The notes beneath the pieces are model-generated. The model saw only the letters and a list, made by a program, of their open reading frames with translations, was not told the origin of the DNA and made no database searches. Position numbers and translations under genes: made by a program. Shown here in pieces: positions 6,393 to 6,651 of a stretch of DNA of 6,651 nt. The stretch comes from an uncultured Clostridia bacterium (GTDB lineage Bacteria; Bacillota; Clostridia; Oscillospirales; CAG-272). Every line of letters begins with the position of its first letter. The first letter of the stretch is position 1. The stretch is taken from positions 1-6,651 of the forward strand of contig CAJONA010000072.1 in NCBI GenBank assembly GCA_905235755.1, given 5' to 3'.

Positions 6393-6486
6393 CTTTCGCG
6401 CGCCGCGTTCTCTCGCGCGGCACGTATTTCTCGCGCGGCAGCGCGAAGGGGACGGTGCACTTTTCTTTACGCGAAAGAAAAGTGCC
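6355..6486 (-). repeat. Dispersed hairpin-containing intergenic repeat, copy B (inverted to copy A)
   Basis: Read on the minus strand this shows the same blocks as copy A at 1-91. First is a hairpin with perfect 12-bp arms GCACTTTTCTTT (6457-6468) and AAAGAAAAGTGC (6474-6485). Then come CCTTCGCG, two GCGCGAGA units and finally CAAGAAAAGTACA (6359-6371). On the plus strand the tandem unit is TCTCGCGCGGCA at 6411-6422 and 6429-6440, an 18-bp period against 15 bp in copy A. GCCGCG (6402-6407) and CGCGGC (6416-6421) also pair. The element contains the trkH terminator. Borders are approximate. Confidence 0.65.
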
Positions 6487-6493
6487 AAAAGAA

Positions 6494-6518
6494 GCGCGCA
6501 AGCGTGCCGCTTGAGCGC
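6494..6518. repeat. GC-rich hairpin
   Basis: CAAGCG (6499-6504) and CGCTTG (6508-6513) are perfect arms around TGC. One mismatch outward, GCGC (6494-6497) pairs with GCGC (6515-6518). It lies in gene-free DNA just beyond repeat copy B. No U-tract follows, so it is unlikely to be a terminator. Confidence 0.45.
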
Positions 6519-6597
6519 CTGTGTAGCGCAGATAAAGCCGAGATAATACGTCTTTTGCCCTCGCCTGAAACGTCGTCGCACCGCTCCTTTGGTTTCT

Positions 6598-6618
6598 AAA
6601 TTTTGCTCCGCAAAATTT
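6598..6618. repeat. Perfect 9-bp hairpin
   Basis: AAATTTTGC (6598-6606) and GCAAAATTT (6610-6618) are perfect arms around TCC. There is no U-tract beyond the arms themselves, so a terminator role is uncertain. Its design, short arms ending in GC around a three-base pyrimidine loop, is the same as that of the hairpin at 3401-3417. Confidence 0.5.
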
Positions 6619-6651
6619 ACCGGCGAAAACGGCAAAGATCCGTCGAGTTCA

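Larger units (their letters stand above)
6487..6651. other. Gene-free right end of the window
   Basis: I find no coding region with a credible start, ribosome binding site or recognisable protein on either strand between the potassium operon terminator and the window end. Short open frames cross it on both strands, but they run through the repeats and are arginine- and serine-rich in a way typical of non-coding GC-rich DNA. Apart from two hairpins (6494-6518 and 6598-6618) nothing is identifiable. Confidence 0.6.

Noticed and set aside
6369..6599. 76-codon plus-strand open frame after trkH
   Set aside because: It begins inside the terminator hairpin and runs through repeat copy B with no ribosome binding site.
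6355..6618. Possible CRISPR array or tandem array from the repeated hairpins
   Set aside because: The hairpins differ in sequence and spacing, and the only direct repeat is a 12-bp unit present twice; there are no uniform spacers or cas genes.
6244..6635. Overlapping minus-strand open frames at the right end
   Set aside because: They cross the trkH end, its terminator and the dispersed repeat; the Arg-, Ser- and Lys-rich products reflect repeat composition rather than a protein.

Overview
The window looks like a chromosomal segment of an anaerobic, probably gut-associated, member of the Clostridia (Bacillota). The evidence is strong GGAGG ribosome binding sites, sigma-A type promoters with TGn extended -10 elements, a Trk potassium system with full-length tandem-RCK TrkA, and a leaderless two-repeat DUF11 protein of a kind I associate with uncultured Clostridiales. 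The genes prefer codons with G or C at the third position but also use ATA and AGA, while promoter regions are AT-rich. The taxonomic call is inference.

Layout, left to right. Bases 1-161 are a non-coding, hairpin-rich leader starting with a dispersed repeat (copy A). A consensus promoter (162-190) then drives a single glycoside hydrolase family 31 gene (226-2439, +). This ends at a bidirectional terminator (2464-2491) shared with a convergent gene for a very acidic DUF11-repeat protein (2525-3376, -). A 161-bp divergent region (3377-3537) holds the DUF11 promoter with a stem-loop at its predicted transcript start, and the promoter of the potassium operon with a perfect 14-bp palindrome across its predicted start. 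The operon trkA-trkH (3538-4893 and 4896-6347, +) follows, with only two bases between stop and start. From 6348 to the end there is no gene: a terminator hairpin built from repeat sequence, a second, inverted copy (B) of the same dispersed repeat, and two further hairpins.

Functional reading. TrkA and TrkH form one machine: TrkH is the membrane K+ pore and TrkA the cytosolic nucleotide-sensing ring that gates it. The GH31 enzyme is a separate single-gene unit that releases alpha-linked sugars; its substrate cannot be assigned, and its active-site motifs depart from those of the well-known alpha-glucosidases and alpha-xylosidases. The DUF11 protein has no known function. I see no sign that the three units form one pathway, and no defence system, CRISPR array, RNA gene or transposase. 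The points most worth pursuing are the inverted dispersed repeats at the two ends, the leaderless DUF11 protein, the atypical GH31 active site and the FNR-like palindrome before trkA.
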